NCBI GenBank assembly: GCA_019311105.1
Contig: JAFDDA010000007.1
Location: 1 to 49,345, forward strand
DNA length: 49,345 nucleotides
From: Deltaproteobacteria bacterium
Lineage (GTDB): Bacteria; Myxococcota_A; UBA9160; JAFDDA01
Reading direction: 5' to 3'
Both the position numbers and the translations under genes were made by a program. Position 1 is the first letter of the stretch, and the number at the start of each line of letters is the position of its first letter. The notes beneath the pieces were generated by a model. The model had not been told where the DNA came from and searched no databases. It saw nothing but the letters and a program-made list of their open reading frames with translations. Of this stretch, positions 40,898 through 48,673 are shown in pieces.

Positions 40898-41227
40898 TTA
40901 GCGCGGGAGGGTGCTCACGAAGACGTGATAGGCGTGGGGGGCCTCGTCGATCTCGAGGCCGAGGCCGCGGCGAGGCGTCGTGACCGGCCGGCGGCCGGTA
41001 TTGCGGGCCACCCGGGTCTCCAGCTCCCAGATCTCGCCCCCAGGCCGCCGCATGATCACCCGGACCTCGGTCCCCTCGGCCGGCATGACGTTGGTCCGGA
41101 CGAAGATCCCCGTGGCCGAGAGGTCCATGATCACCCCAGTGAAGGCCTTCCCCCCCACATCGAGCTCGCAGCTCGTGTGGCGGGTGGTGCGCTGGGCCTG
41201 CCGGGATTCGAGCGGACGGGTCGCCAT
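40898..41227 (-). CDS. PilZ domain protein (c-di-GMP binding)
   Basis: This 109-residue stand-alone PilZ domain has the arginine-rich entry (ESRQAQRTTRH) and the DLSATG motif (DxSxxG), which together bind cyclic di-GMP, followed by a beta-barrel pattern (VRVIMRRPGGEIWELETRV). Such proteins pass c-di-GMP levels to motility, polysaccharide or gene-control targets; the partner is unknown. A longer frame upstream belongs to the monooxygenase gene in another frame. The monooxygenase stop is 57 bases upstream. Confidence 0.85.
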   Translation of the reverse strand: MATRPLESRQAQRTTRHTSCELDVGGKAFTGVIMDLSATGIFVRTNVMPAEGTEVRVIMRRPGGEIWELETRVARNTGRRPVTTPRRGLGLEIDEAPHAYHVFVSTLPR

Positions 41228-41283
41228 GGTCGTCTCGTCGGCGTTTCCGGTGAGCGTCTTGAGCCGAGGGCGAGGCCGGCCGG

Positions 41284-42756
41284 CTAGGCGACTTCGTGAT
41301 AGTCGCGGAAGTCGACCTTCCGGGTGCGCCACCAGTATTCGATGGTCGGCCCCGACCAGTTGTTCGTGATCTTCCCGGCGGCAGTCTTGTACCAGCTGCT
41401 CGCCGTCTTCGCCCAGGCCGTCCGCTGGAGGTCGTGGTGGAGCTTGGCGTTGAAGGCCCGCTGGGCCTCGGCATCGACGTCGAGGTAGCGAAGCCCGCGC
41501 TCGGCCACGCGCCGGACACACTGAAGGATGTACTCCGCCTGGCACTCGATCATGAAGATGATCGAGTTGTGGCCGAGGTTCGTGTTCGGGCCGTACATCA
41601 TGAAGAAGTTCGGGAAGCCCGACGCGGTGAGCCCGAAGAAGGCCTCCGCACCGTCCTTCCACTCCTGGTCGAGAACTCGGCCTTCGAGCCCTTCGATTCG
41701 CATCGGCGCCAGGAACTGGTTCGTATCGAAGCCCGTGCTGTAGATGACGACGTCGAAGTCGTGTCGGCGCCCATCTTCCGTTTCGAGGCCCGCCGCGTTG
41801 GCGCCGACGATCGGCGATGTCTCGAGCGAGACGTTGTCACGCGCCAGGGCCGGGAAGTAGTCGTCGTGGATGAGGACGCGCTTGCCCCCGATCGGGTAGT
41901 CGGGCGTGAGGGCGCGACGCATCGCCGGGTCGGTGATGTGGGCCTCCATGTTGTCGCGAGCCATCTGTTCGAGGCGCTTCGTGAGGCGAGGACTGCCGAT
42001 CATCACGGGGAAGAAGACGAGCTCCTGGCGCGCCCAGATCAGCCACCGGTAGAGCTTCGCGAGCCAACGGTGGCGCCCGTAGCGGCGCTTCTCGCCGTCG
42101 GTGTATTCGCGGTCGCCGCGCTCGATGATCCAGTTCGGCGTGCGCTGGAAGACAGTCAGATGCGCCGCCTCGCGCGCGACCTCCGGGATGAACTGGATTG
42201 CGCTGGCGCCGTTGCCGATCACCGCGACGCGCTTGCCAGCAAGCGGGACGTCGTTCCGCCACTCCGCCGAGTGGAACTGCGCGCCAGCAAACTCGTCGAG
42301 CCCGGCGATGTCCGGAGCCACGGGCCGATGGAGCTGCCCGACGCCCGACACCAGAGCGTCGGCCTCGATCACCTCCTCGCGGCCCTCATGGCGCGTACGC
42401 AACTTCCAGGTCCCCGTGGCCTCGTCGAAGTTCGCGCCGAGGACCTCCGTGCCGAAGTGCACGTGGGGCAGCAGGCCGTACTTCTCGGCGCAGTGATCCA
42501 TGTAGTCGAGGATCTCGGGCTGCGGCGACCACTTGCGCGACCAATCCGTCTTCTGCTCGAAGGAGAAGCAGTACGCGAAGCTCATCAGGTCGCAGGCGGC
42601 GCCGGGATAGGTGTTCTCGCGCCAGGTGCCGCCGAGACGCTCGGCCTTCTCCAACAAGATCGGCTCACCCGCGCCGGTCTGCTTCAGACGGATCGCGAGG
42701 CACAGCCCGGAGAAACCCGTTCCGATGATCGCGATGCGCGGCGTCTTGTCAGCCAT
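41284..42756 (-). CDS. Baeyer-Villiger-type flavin monooxygenase
   Basis: This 490-residue enzyme has the FAD-binding GTGFSG motif near residue 12, GGTWRENTYPG at 42-52, the Baeyer-Villiger fingerprint FxGxxxHxxxW exactly at 156-166 (FAGAQFHSAEW) and a second, NADPH-binding GNGASA motif. It would insert oxygen into a ketone or aldehyde, or oxidise a heteroatom. The substrate is open. The ATG at 42756 has no Shine-Dalgarno; TATACT ends 6 bases before it. A longer frame upstream lies in the DUF2889 gene. Compare the truncated relative at 9418. Confidence 0.93.
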   Translation of the reverse strand: MADKTPRIAIIGTGFSGLCLAIRLKQTGAGEPILLEKAERLGGTWRENTYPGAACDLMSFAYCFSFEQKTDWSRKWSPQPEILDYMDHCAEKYGLLPHVHFGTEVLGANFDEATGTWKLRTRHEGREEVIEADALVSGVGQLHRPVAPDIAGLDEFAGAQFHSAEWRNDVPLAGKRVAVIGNGASAIQFIPEVAREAAHLTVFQRTPNWIIERGDREYTDGEKRRYGRHRWLAKLYRWLIWARQELVFFPVMIGSPRLTKRLEQMARDNMEAHITDPAMRRALTPDYPIGGKRVLIHDDYFPALARDNVSLETSPIVGANAAGLETEDGRRHDFDVVIYSTGFDTNQFLAPMRIEGLEGRVLDQEWKDGAEAFFGLTASGFPNFFMMYGPNTNLGHNSIIFMIECQAEYILQCVRRVAERGLRYLDVDAEAQRAFNAKLHHDLQRTAWAKTASSWYKTAAGKITNNWSGPTIEYWWRTRKVDFRDYHEVA

Positions 42757-42762
42757 GGGCGC

Positions 42763-42768
42763 AGTATA
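42763..42768 (-). promoter_or_regulatory. Candidate -10 box (TATACT) directly before the monooxygenase gene
   Basis: TATACT, a near-consensus -10 hexamer, is followed by GCGCCC and the ATG. The 6-base distance would place the transcription start at the A of the start codon. It lies in the 32-base gap after the DUF2889 gene. Confidence 0.5.
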
Positions 42769-42788
42769 TCGGGCTCGCGTGTGCGGAT

Positions 42789-43877
42789 TCAGCCGTCTTC
42801 GTTGCTGGGCCGCCTGAAACGCTCCGAGGCGAGCGGGCCCCCGCTGCGCCACATCCAACACGAGTCGGCCTTGCCGCCGATGGCGCCAATGGGCGGGCCG
42901 TCTTGCGGGTCGGCCAACGCCGTCCGGATGTTGCCCTCGCCGCGCGCCTTCGCTTCGGCGGCCTGCACGAACCAACGGTCCGTGATGGCGGCCATCGCCT
43001 GGATCTGGCCGGGCGCGAGCTGCAGAAGCGCGTCGCGGAGCAGCTCGGTCTCGAGGTCCGCCCCAAAGCGTTTGAAGATCCGCCCGGCGAGGCCCGGGAT
43101 CAACGGCGTGCCAACGAGCGGCGCCACCTCCGCGGCGAGGTCACGCCATTCGGCACTCGCCAGCGTCGTCCGCTCTCGGATGCGCTCGGCGGCGACGAGC
43201 GACTCGATCCCGAGCCCCGGGCTCGAGACCCGGGCGAACACGCGCATCTCGTCCTGGCGATGGAAGCGGTCGAGGGGGCCCGCAAGGCCCACCTGAGGCC
43301 GGCCGTGGAAGTCATGCAGTTGGACGGCGAGTTCGATCGAGCCGTCCTCGGCCTCGAAGCCGTCGAGAAACCCGCTCCGCCAGAAGAGACGCTCCCCCGC
43401 TTCGCGCTCGGCGCCGAGCTCTGCCAACAGCGCGGCCTCGCGGTCGAGGGCGCGCGGGATCGCCGAAGTCATGAGCTGGAAGAGCGTCAGCATGTGCGAG
43501 CAACCCCGCGGCCCGCCGAAGACGGCCGAGAGCTTGCGCGGAAAGCCGGCGTCGATGGTTTCGCCCACCAACGTGTCGAGGTGCCCGGACGGGTCGCGGC
43601 AACACTCGCCCTTCGTCCCCGCCGACGGCTCGATGGCGATGAACGGTTGATCCGTTTCGAGCGATTCGATGCGCCGGCTCTCGAGGTCGAGAGTCAGGTC
43701 GATCGACATCTGATGGATGAGCCCGGCCGGCTGGATGCCGTAGTTCATCGGCACGAAGCCGCACTTGCGCAGATCGTTCACGACCCCGCGCGCGCGAACG
43801 CGGCCCGCGTCGAGACGGGTGAGGACGAGTGTGAGAGAACGTGTGTGAAGAGGGTGGCCAGTGATCGGGAGCTGCAC
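42789..43877 (-). CDS. DUF2889 domain protein
   Basis: The 362-residue protein carries a DUF2889-like N-terminal half (IHQMSIDLTLDLESRRIESL, then ECCRDPSG and GFPRKLSAVFGGPRGCSHMLTL, with conserved Cys and His residues) and a less characteristic C-terminal half with DIHF-type segments. The family has no established function; conserved Cys/His hint at metal binding (inference). The GTG at 43877 is taken as start: TACCGT lies 7 bases before it and no ribosome site is visible. The open frame continues upstream to 44039 through the next gene. Confidence 0.7.
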   Translation of the reverse strand: MQLPITGHPLHTRSLTLVLTRLDAGRVRARGVVNDLRKCGFVPMNYGIQPAGLIHQMSIDLTLDLESRRIESLETDQPFIAIEPSAGTKGECCRDPSGHLDTLVGETIDAGFPRKLSAVFGGPRGCSHMLTLFQLMTSAIPRALDREAALLAELGAEREAGERLFWRSGFLDGFEAEDGSIELAVQLHDFHGRPQVGLAGPLDRFHRQDEMRVFARVSSPGLGIESLVAAERIRERTTLASAEWRDLAAEVAPLVGTPLIPGLAGRIFKRFGADLETELLRDALLQLAPGQIQAMAAITDRWFVQAAEAKARGEGNIRTALADPQDGPPIGAIGGKADSCWMWRSGGPLASERFRRPSNEDG

Positions 43878-43884
43878 GCGCGGG

Positions 43885-43890
43885 ACGGTA
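43885..43890 (-). promoter_or_regulatory. Candidate -10 box (TACCGT) before the DUF2889 gene
   Basis: TACCGT ends 7 bases before the GTG at 43877 in the 28-base gap between genes. It keeps the TANNNT pattern but is otherwise a poor match. Confidence 0.25.
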
Positions 43891-43905
43891 CCAGATCGCG
43901 TGGCT

Positions 43906-44217
43906 TCAGCGGCCGAGGCGATCCAAGACCGAGGCGGCGTCGCCGGCGCGATCGTGAGTCTGGGCGAACTGTCGCGTGGCCAACGTGCGCAGCAGTCGTT
44001 CACAGAGTTCGTCGGCCCCTTCGATGCGATGCGAGGCAAGCTCGATGGGCAAGATCTTGTCCACGACGACCTCCATGCCGGCCGGGTCGACGCTCTCGGG
44101 GTTCAAGCCCGCCTCCTTCAAGGCGAGGCGCACCGTGCCGCGCGCGACGGGCCCCTCGAGTGGAGTGCTGCGCTCGATCTCAGCACACACGTACTCGAAG
44201 ACGCCGACGTTCGACAC
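43906..44217 (-). CDS. Hypothetical protein (about 103 residues)
   Basis: I do not recognise this small protein. It has no signal peptide or membrane segment. The sequence alternates helices (EYVCAEIERS, RLALKEAGL, ADELCERLLRTLATRQFAQ) and has a conserved-looking VVVDKILPIEL strand. The GTG at 44217 starts one base after the stop of the upstream membrane-protein gene (TAG, C, GTG), which supports coupling; a TTG at 44226 is an alternative. It lies between the membrane-protein gene and the DUF2889 gene on the same strand. Confidence 0.5.
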   Translation of the reverse strand: MSNVGVFEYVCAEIERSTPLEGPVARGTVRLALKEAGLNPESVDPAGMEVVVDKILPIELASHRIEGADELCERLLRTLATRQFAQTHDRAGDAASVLDRLGR

Positions 44218-44218
44218 G

Positions 44219-44965
44219 CTAGGCAACCCCGGAGGTGTCGGGGGCCACGGGCGCCTCGAACCGTCGTCGGTAGAACGCGGGCGGGAAGAACCCGAACCAG
44301 ATCGACGTCGCGCATGCGAGGCCGCAGAGCGATTGGAACGTGGACACCCAGGCCGGCGGCATCTGGCCCGGGCCCATCACGAGCCGTGCCAGGAGCGAGC
44401 TCGAAACCATCGCCACGACCGCGCCGAACGCCATGGCCCATAGCCGCGCCCGGTCTGCCAGGTGCGCCGGTGCGAGACCGAAACGCACGCGTTTGCGAAG
44501 GAGCAGATGGAGCCGAGCGCATTCGCTCGTCGACCAGAGGTAGGTCGCGCCGGCCCCTCCCATCGAGAGCCAGAAGAGCCAGTGCTCCTGGCCGCTCGTA
44601 TTGAAGAGCGTGTCCACCCAGCCGATCGACATCACGGTGGCGAAGGCCAGCAGCAGGAGGCGTGCGCGCGAGTCGGCAGGGCGGAAGGCGGCGCGGATCC
44701 CGGCAGCGTTGGTGATCGCACCGAGGCAGGTCAGCGCGAGGCCCACGACCGCGATCGTGTGCGGCTCGCCGGAAAGGTTGCCCATGAGGACCAGCGAGTA
44801 GACGAACCAGGCTGCGTAGCCGAAGGCACCGCCCAGCAGGAACGAAAGGCCCATGGCGAACTCGGGCACCTCGCCCGTGCGGCGCCAGAGCAGCAGCAGG
44901 CGCACTCCGAGCAGGAGACTCGTGACGATGAATGCGCTGAATCCGAGCATCTGAACGAGTTGCAT
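44219..44965 (-). CDS. Seven-helix integral membrane protein
   Basis: The 248-residue protein has seven hydrophobic segments and short loops, with the N-terminus probably outside. Basic residues after the first helix (WRR) and the last (FYRRRF) sit on the cytosolic side. The number of helices recalls 7TM sensory membrane domains, but no signalling domain is attached and I cannot name a family. GGGAGG lies 9 bases before the ATG. The following small gene starts one base after its stop. Three cysteines lie in or near helices. Confidence 0.7.
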   Translation of the reverse strand: MQLVQMLGFSAFIVTSLLLGVRLLLLWRRTGEVPEFAMGLSFLLGGAFGYAAWFVYSLVLMGNLSGEPHTIAVVGLALTCLGAITNAAGIRAAFRPADSRARLLLLAFATVMSIGWVDTLFNTSGQEHWLFWLSMGGAGATYLWSTSECARLHLLLRKRVRFGLAPAHLADRARLWAMAFGAVVAMVSSSLLARLVMGPGQMPPAWVSTFQSLCGLACATSIWFGFFPPAFYRRRFEAPVAPDTSGVA

Positions 44966-45067
44966 GACGCAGGCCTCCCAAGCCGGATCCGACGACGCGA
45001 GCCACCTTTGGACGTGTCGGCCAAAGCTCGGCGACCCTTTAGGGTGTAGGGGGGACGAGGCACGGAG

Positions 45068-45145
45068 CTAGAGGATGGGGTCGTAGCGCTCGAGGTCGGC
45101 GTCTTCGGTGATCGAGGATTCGGCCGGGGCGAGACGCAGAGTCAT
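45068..45145 (-). CDS. Possible microprotein (25 residues)
   Basis: An ATG frame of 25 codons ends at TAG just before the region upstream of the membrane-protein gene. The sequence starts MTLRLAPAESS and is acidic towards the end (ITEDADLERYDPIL). GGCGG stands before the start but is a weak ribosome site. It may equally be a chance frame or a decayed gene tail. Confidence 0.2.
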   Translation of the reverse strand: MTLRLAPAESSITEDADLERYDPIL

Positions 45146-45164
45146 CCACGCCGCCTAGCGTCAC

Positions 45165-46025
45165 TCACGAGAAGATGCCGGTCCGTTCGCGCAGGCCGCG
45201 CGCGAGCAAGCCCCGCATGGCGGCCTTCACCACGTCGACCCGGCCTTGGATCGCCGAGTCCTCGTCGTTGGGGCTGCCGTCGAACTGCAGCGGCTCGCCG
45301 AAGTACATCCGATATTTCACCGGCAGGGCTGCTGCCGCGCCGAGCGGGCCGAACCACGGTGACGTGATCGTGATCGGGAACGACGGCAGGCTGAGCGAGC
45401 GGCCGAAGTCTTCGAGGTTCGCGAAGCCCGGCTGCTGCTCCTCCGAACCCACGATCCCGACGGGCACGATGGGAGTCCCCGTCTCGAGCGCCAACCGCAT
45501 GAAGCCCTGGCCAAATCTCTGCAGCTGGTAGCGCTTGCGGAACGGCTTGTTCGCCCCGCGCGCGCCTTCGGGGAAGACCATCACGCATTGCTCCTGTTCG
45601 AGCATGGCGACGCAGTTCGCAGGCGTGCCCACCATCATTCCGGCCCGCGCCCCCGTCGCGCCCACCCACGGCAGCCGGAACAAGAAGAATTCGGCCATGC
45701 CCCGACAGACCCGCGGCGGGTTCGCCCGGGTGAGCATGGCGATGGTCAGCATGCCCCCGTCCCAGGCGAACTGTCCGGCGTGGTTCGCGATCAGCAGAAC
45801 GCGGCCCGTCGGCACGTTCTCGATGTCGAAGGTGTCGACCCGGAAGTAGTGCTTGTAGAGCAGGGCCCAGGGCAGCATGAACTTGCGCGCGCTGGCGGGG
45901 CGGAAGCCGAACGGGTCGTAGCCGTACTCGTTCAGATCGATGGCGGCCTTGGCGAGGCAGCTTCCGATCTCGGCATCGAGTTCGCGCAAGGGCGGGGGAA
46001 GGATGGAGGGGAACAGACTGGCCAC
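45165..46025 (-). CDS. Lysophospholipid acyltransferase (PlsC/LPLAT type)
   Basis: This 286-residue enzyme would transfer an acyl group to a lysophospholipid or glycerol derivative at the inner membrane. The acyl-binding H/D motif has the form NHAGQFAWD (His, six residues, Asp), as in the NHSG branch of acyltransferases. The second motif is VMVFPEGARG, where the phosphate is held. A hydrophobic stretch (FMLPWALLYKHYF) lies before the motif. The GTG at 46025 is chosen since GGAGA lies 5 bases upstream; a TTG at 46040 is a less likely start. TACGCT, a possible -10 box, lies about 21 bases before the GTG. Confidence 0.85.
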   Translation of the reverse strand: MASLFPSILPPPLRELDAEIGSCLAKAAIDLNEYGYDPFGFRPASARKFMLPWALLYKHYFRVDTFDIENVPTGRVLLIANHAGQFAWDGGMLTIAMLTRANPPRVCRGMAEFFLFRLPWVGATGARAGMMVGTPANCVAMLEQEQCVMVFPEGARGANKPFRKRYQLQRFGQGFMRLALETGTPIVPVGIVGSEEQQPGFANLEDFGRSLSLPSFPITITSPWFGPLGAAAALPVKYRMYFGEPLQFDGSPNDEDSAIQGRVDVVKAAMRGLLARGLRERTGIFS

Positions 46026-46130
46026 GGGAGTCTCCGACAACCTGAAGCGTAGCCCGAGACGCCTGGGGTTCCAGCCGGCGCCTCGGGCCTCCCGCCATCG
46101 ATGGCGCCGGGGATGGTAGGCTGGCTCGCC

Positions 46131-46889
46131 ATGGATTCACGACTCGACGGCAAGGTGGCGCTCGTGACCGGCGGCTCGCGGGGCATCGGCAAGGCCATCG
46201 CCCGGGCCTTCGCGGAGGCGGGGGCGCAGGTGATGATCTGCTCGCGCAAGGCTGAGGCCTGTGAGGCCACTGCAGCGGAGCTCGGGCCCGCCGTTTACTG
46301 GGAGGCGGGGAACACGGGCAACCCGGCCGATGCCGAGCGCATCATCGAAGCGACGGTCGCGCGCCTGGGTGGCCTCCACATCCTCGTGAACAACGCCGCG
46401 ACCAACCCCTACGCCGGACCCACCATCGACGTGGATCTGCCGCGTTGGGAGAAGACCCTCCAAGTGAACCTCACGGCGCCGCTCGTCTGGACGCAGCTCG
46501 CGTGGCAGAAGGCGCTGCGCGAGGGCGGCGGGTCGGTGATCAATATCTCGAGCGTCGGCGGGCTCGCCACGAACCCGATCCTCGGCGTCTACGACGTGAC
46601 CAAGGCCGCACTCATCCACCTGACCAAGCAGCTCGCGGCCGAGCTCGGCCCCGGCGTCCGCGTGAACGCGCTCGCGCCGGGGCTCATCAAGACGGATTTC
46701 GCCCGGGCGCTCTGGGAGGGCGATGGGGCCGAGCGCGTCGCGGCGGCATACCCGCTCAAGCGGCTCGGCGAGCCCGAGGACATCGCGGCGGCGGCGCTCT
46801 ACCTGGCGAGCGATGCGAGCGGTTGGGTGACGGGGCAGACCCTGGTGCTCGACGGCGGCGGGCTGATCGCCTTCAACCGGGCGAGCTAG
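46131..46889 (+). CDS. Short-chain dehydrogenase/reductase (SDR)
   Basis: The 252-residue enzyme is a classical [11 protein letters not shown] at the nucleotide site, NNAAT as the structural triplet, the catalytic serine in NISSVGG, and YDVTKAA with Tyr-x-x-x-Lys. VLDGGG stands near the end. SRKAEAC after strand two has a basic residue that favours NADP(H). The ATG at 46131 fits family starts; no strong ribosome site is visible, and TAGGCT lies 8 bases before it. Substrate unknown, possibly a ketoacyl or hydroxy compound. Confidence 0.9.
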   Translation: MDSRLDGKVALVTGGSRGIGKAIARAFAEAGAQVMICSRKAEACEATAAELGPAVYWEAGNTGNPADAERIIEATVARLGGLHILVNNAATNPYAGPTIDVDLPRWEKTLQVNLTAPLVWTQLAWQKALREGGGSVINISSVGGLATNPILGVYDVTKAALIHLTKQLAAELGPGVRVNALAPGLIKTDFARALWEGDGAERVAAAYPLKRLGEPEDIAAAALYLASDASGWVTGQTLVLDGGGLIAFNRAS

Positions 46890-46990
46890 CCGCACAGCGA
46901 GGCAAAAACTCAAGCTTTTACAAGGATATAGAAGATCCCACCTATGCGAACCCGATCGCATTCTCGGCTTGCCCAGGTCTCAAAAATATC

Positions 46991-47005
46991 TGGTACAGTG
47001 TTCCA
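46991..47005. promoter_or_regulatory. Candidate TetR operator (15-base near-palindrome)
   Basis: TGGTACAGTGTTCCA is a palindrome with one mismatched pair (arms TGGTACA and TGTTCCA around G). It stands 14 bases before the regulator's ATG in the AT-rich gap 46890-47019 and overlaps a likely promoter. It is the natural place for autorepression and control of the coupled desaturase gene. Confidence 0.5.
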
Positions 47006-47019
47006 CGTTTGGAGACGCC

Positions 47020-47676
47020 ATGAGCCAACGAGCCCTCGCCAAGGAAGGCCGCCGAGCCCGGATCCTCGACGCCGCCCGAGCCATCGTGGGTCTCGACGGG
47101 GCGGCCGCCCTCTCGATGCGAAAGGTCGCCCGAAGCGCCGGCGTCTCGGTCACCACGCTCTACAACCTGTTCGGATCGAAAGAGGAGATCCGCCTCGCGC
47201 TGTGCGCCGGGTTGCTCGACGGCATCGACCGCGAGCTCGAACGCTTCCCCCTCGACCGGCCCATCGAGCGCGCCGAGGCCGTCATCACAGTCGGCGTGGC
47301 CCATGTCGTGGGCGCCGACGAGTCGGCCCGGGCCGGGCTGCTCGCCATGGCCCAGGCCCCGGAGCTGCCCGACCCCGCCGCACCCCGCGCCAGCGAGATG
47401 CAGCGGGTGGCCTTCCAAGCCGCGATGGACCGCGGCCTGCTGCGGGGCGACCTCTGCGCAGGCGCCCTGGGGGCCCGGGTCTACCAGGGCTTCAGCCAGG
47501 CGGCCCTCGACTGGGCCGCCGGCCGCTTCGACGAGGCAGAGTTTCGCGACCACGCCCTTTACGGCCTCTACGTCTGCCTGCTCGCCGCAGCCAGCGACTC
47601 GCTCCGCCCGCAGCTCGTGGCATCGATCGCCGAACTCGAGCCCCGCATCACCCACTGCGCCCCCCGGGCCGCGTGA
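47020..47676 (+). CDS. TetR-family transcriptional regulator
   Basis: This 218-residue repressor has the TetR DNA-binding domain at the N-terminus: RARILDAARAIVG, then LSMRKVARSAGVSVTTLYNLFGSKEEI (residues about 35-60). The C-terminal helices form the ligand pocket and dimer face; the ligand is probably acyl-CoA or another lipid, given that the desaturase gene begins 10 bases after the stop. GGAG lies 6-7 bases before the ATG. A frame extension to 46969 would run through the palindromic operator and is rejected. Confidence 0.9.
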   Translation: MSQRALAKEGRRARILDAARAIVGLDGAAALSMRKVARSAGVSVTTLYNLFGSKEEIRLALCAGLLDGIDRELERFPLDRPIERAEAVITVGVAHVVGADESARAGLLAMAQAPELPDPAAPRASEMQRVAFQAAMDRGLLRGDLCAGALGARVYQGFSQAALDWAAGRFDEAEFRDHALYGLYVCLLAAASDSLRPQLVASIAELEPRITHCAPRAA

Positions 47677-47686
47677 GGAGGACCCC

Positions 47687-48673
47687 ATGACCACCGCCGA
47701 CCTCGAAATCGCTTCGAACCCCCGCGACCAGAAGAAGCTCGAACAGAGGATCGCGGCCAAATACCGCGGCGATTTCTCCTTCCGGCTCGTCTTGGCGACC
47801 GTTGCCCAACTCGCAGCGTGGGTCGGCGTGATCGCGCTGGCCATGAACGGGGTGCTCCCCTACGCGGTGGCGTGTCTGGCCAACGGCTGGATCGCCTACT
47901 TGATGTACATGACGCTCCACGGGGCCACCCACGGCAACGTGAGCGGCCGCCACGCGAAACTGCGCTGGGCGGACGACCTCGTCGGCTCGGTGAGCGCGAT
48001 CCCGCTGTGGTTCAGCTACCGATCGCACCGCATCTCGCACATGAAGCACCACGCCTTCACGAACGACCCGAAGCGCGACCCCGACTTCTTCGTCGCCGGC
48101 TCGTTCTGGCAGCTCTTCCCGAAGATCGGGCTCATCATCGTGCTACGGACCGTGATCCCGATCCTGACGCTCTTCCCGAACGGCGTGGACCTGCTCCCGG
48201 CATCGCTGCGTCGGCTCCGCGGCGAGGAGGCCGCCGTGCTCGACCCGCTCGAAGCCCGCTACAGCCAGCGATTCGAACGCCTGTGCCTCGCCCTCTTCCT
48301 AGGGCTCTCGCTGGCGGGGTTCTTCTGGGAGGCCTTGTGGCTCTGGTTCGTGCCGTCGCGGATCGGCTTCTTCCTGATCGCGGCGATCTTCGCCTGGCTC
48401 CCCCACCACCCGCACAACGAACGCGGCCGCTACCGCGATACCCGAGTGACACTCTTCCCGGGTGGCACGTTCCTGCTGCGCGGCCAGAACCATCACATCC
48501 TCCACCACATGTTCCCGCGCGTGCCGCACTACCGGTTGCCGACGCTGTTTCGCGAGATGCGTCCGATCCTGGAGGCCCATGACGTGCGCATCGAAGGGCC
48601 GCTGGCCGGGCCCGACACGCCGCCGATCTTGCTCCGCTGGGACGAATCGATGAAGGGCGGCGCCGGGGCCTAG
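47687..48673 (+). CDS. Membrane fatty acid desaturase
   Basis: The 328-residue integral-membrane desaturase has three histidine boxes that hold the di-iron centre: HGATH near residue 83, HRISHMKHH near 111, and NHHILHHMFP near 266. Hydrophobic helices frame them (VLATVAQLAAWVGVIALAM, IGLIIVLRTVIPILTLF, LCLALFLGLSLAGFF). It would introduce a double bond or hydroxyl group into an acyl chain or similar lipid using O2. GAGGAGG lies 4 bases before the ATG. The TetR gene upstream is probably cotranscribed and regulates it. Its stop TAG shares the palindrome CTAG with the convergent transglycosylase gene. Confidence 0.9.
   Translation: MTTADLEIASNPRDQKKLEQRIAAKYRGDFSFRLVLATVAQLAAWVGVIALAMNGVLPYAVACLANGWIAYLMYMTLHGATHGNVSGRHAKLRWADDLVGSVSAIPLWFSYRSHRISHMKHHAFTNDPKRDPDFFVAGSFWQLFPKIGLIIVLRTVIPILTLFPNGVDLLPASLRRLRGEEAAVLDPLEARYSQRFERLCLALFLGLSLAGFFWEALWLWFVPSRIGFFLIAAIFAWLPHHPHNERGRYRDTRVTLFPGGTFLLRGQNHHILHHMFPRVPHYRLPTLFREMRPILEAHDVRIEGPLAGPDTPPILLRWDESMKGGAGA

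Noticed and set aside
37989-40901. A 970-codon open frame on the plus strand opposite the thiolase and dehydrogenase genes
   Set aside because: It mirrors two well-recognised genes, lacks any domain and is rich in Val, His, Asp and Leu as expected from antisense codons in G+C-rich DNA.
41296-43296. A 666-codon plus-strand frame opposite the monooxygenase and DUF2889 genes
   Set aside because: Spans two convincing genes on the other strand and shows no motif.
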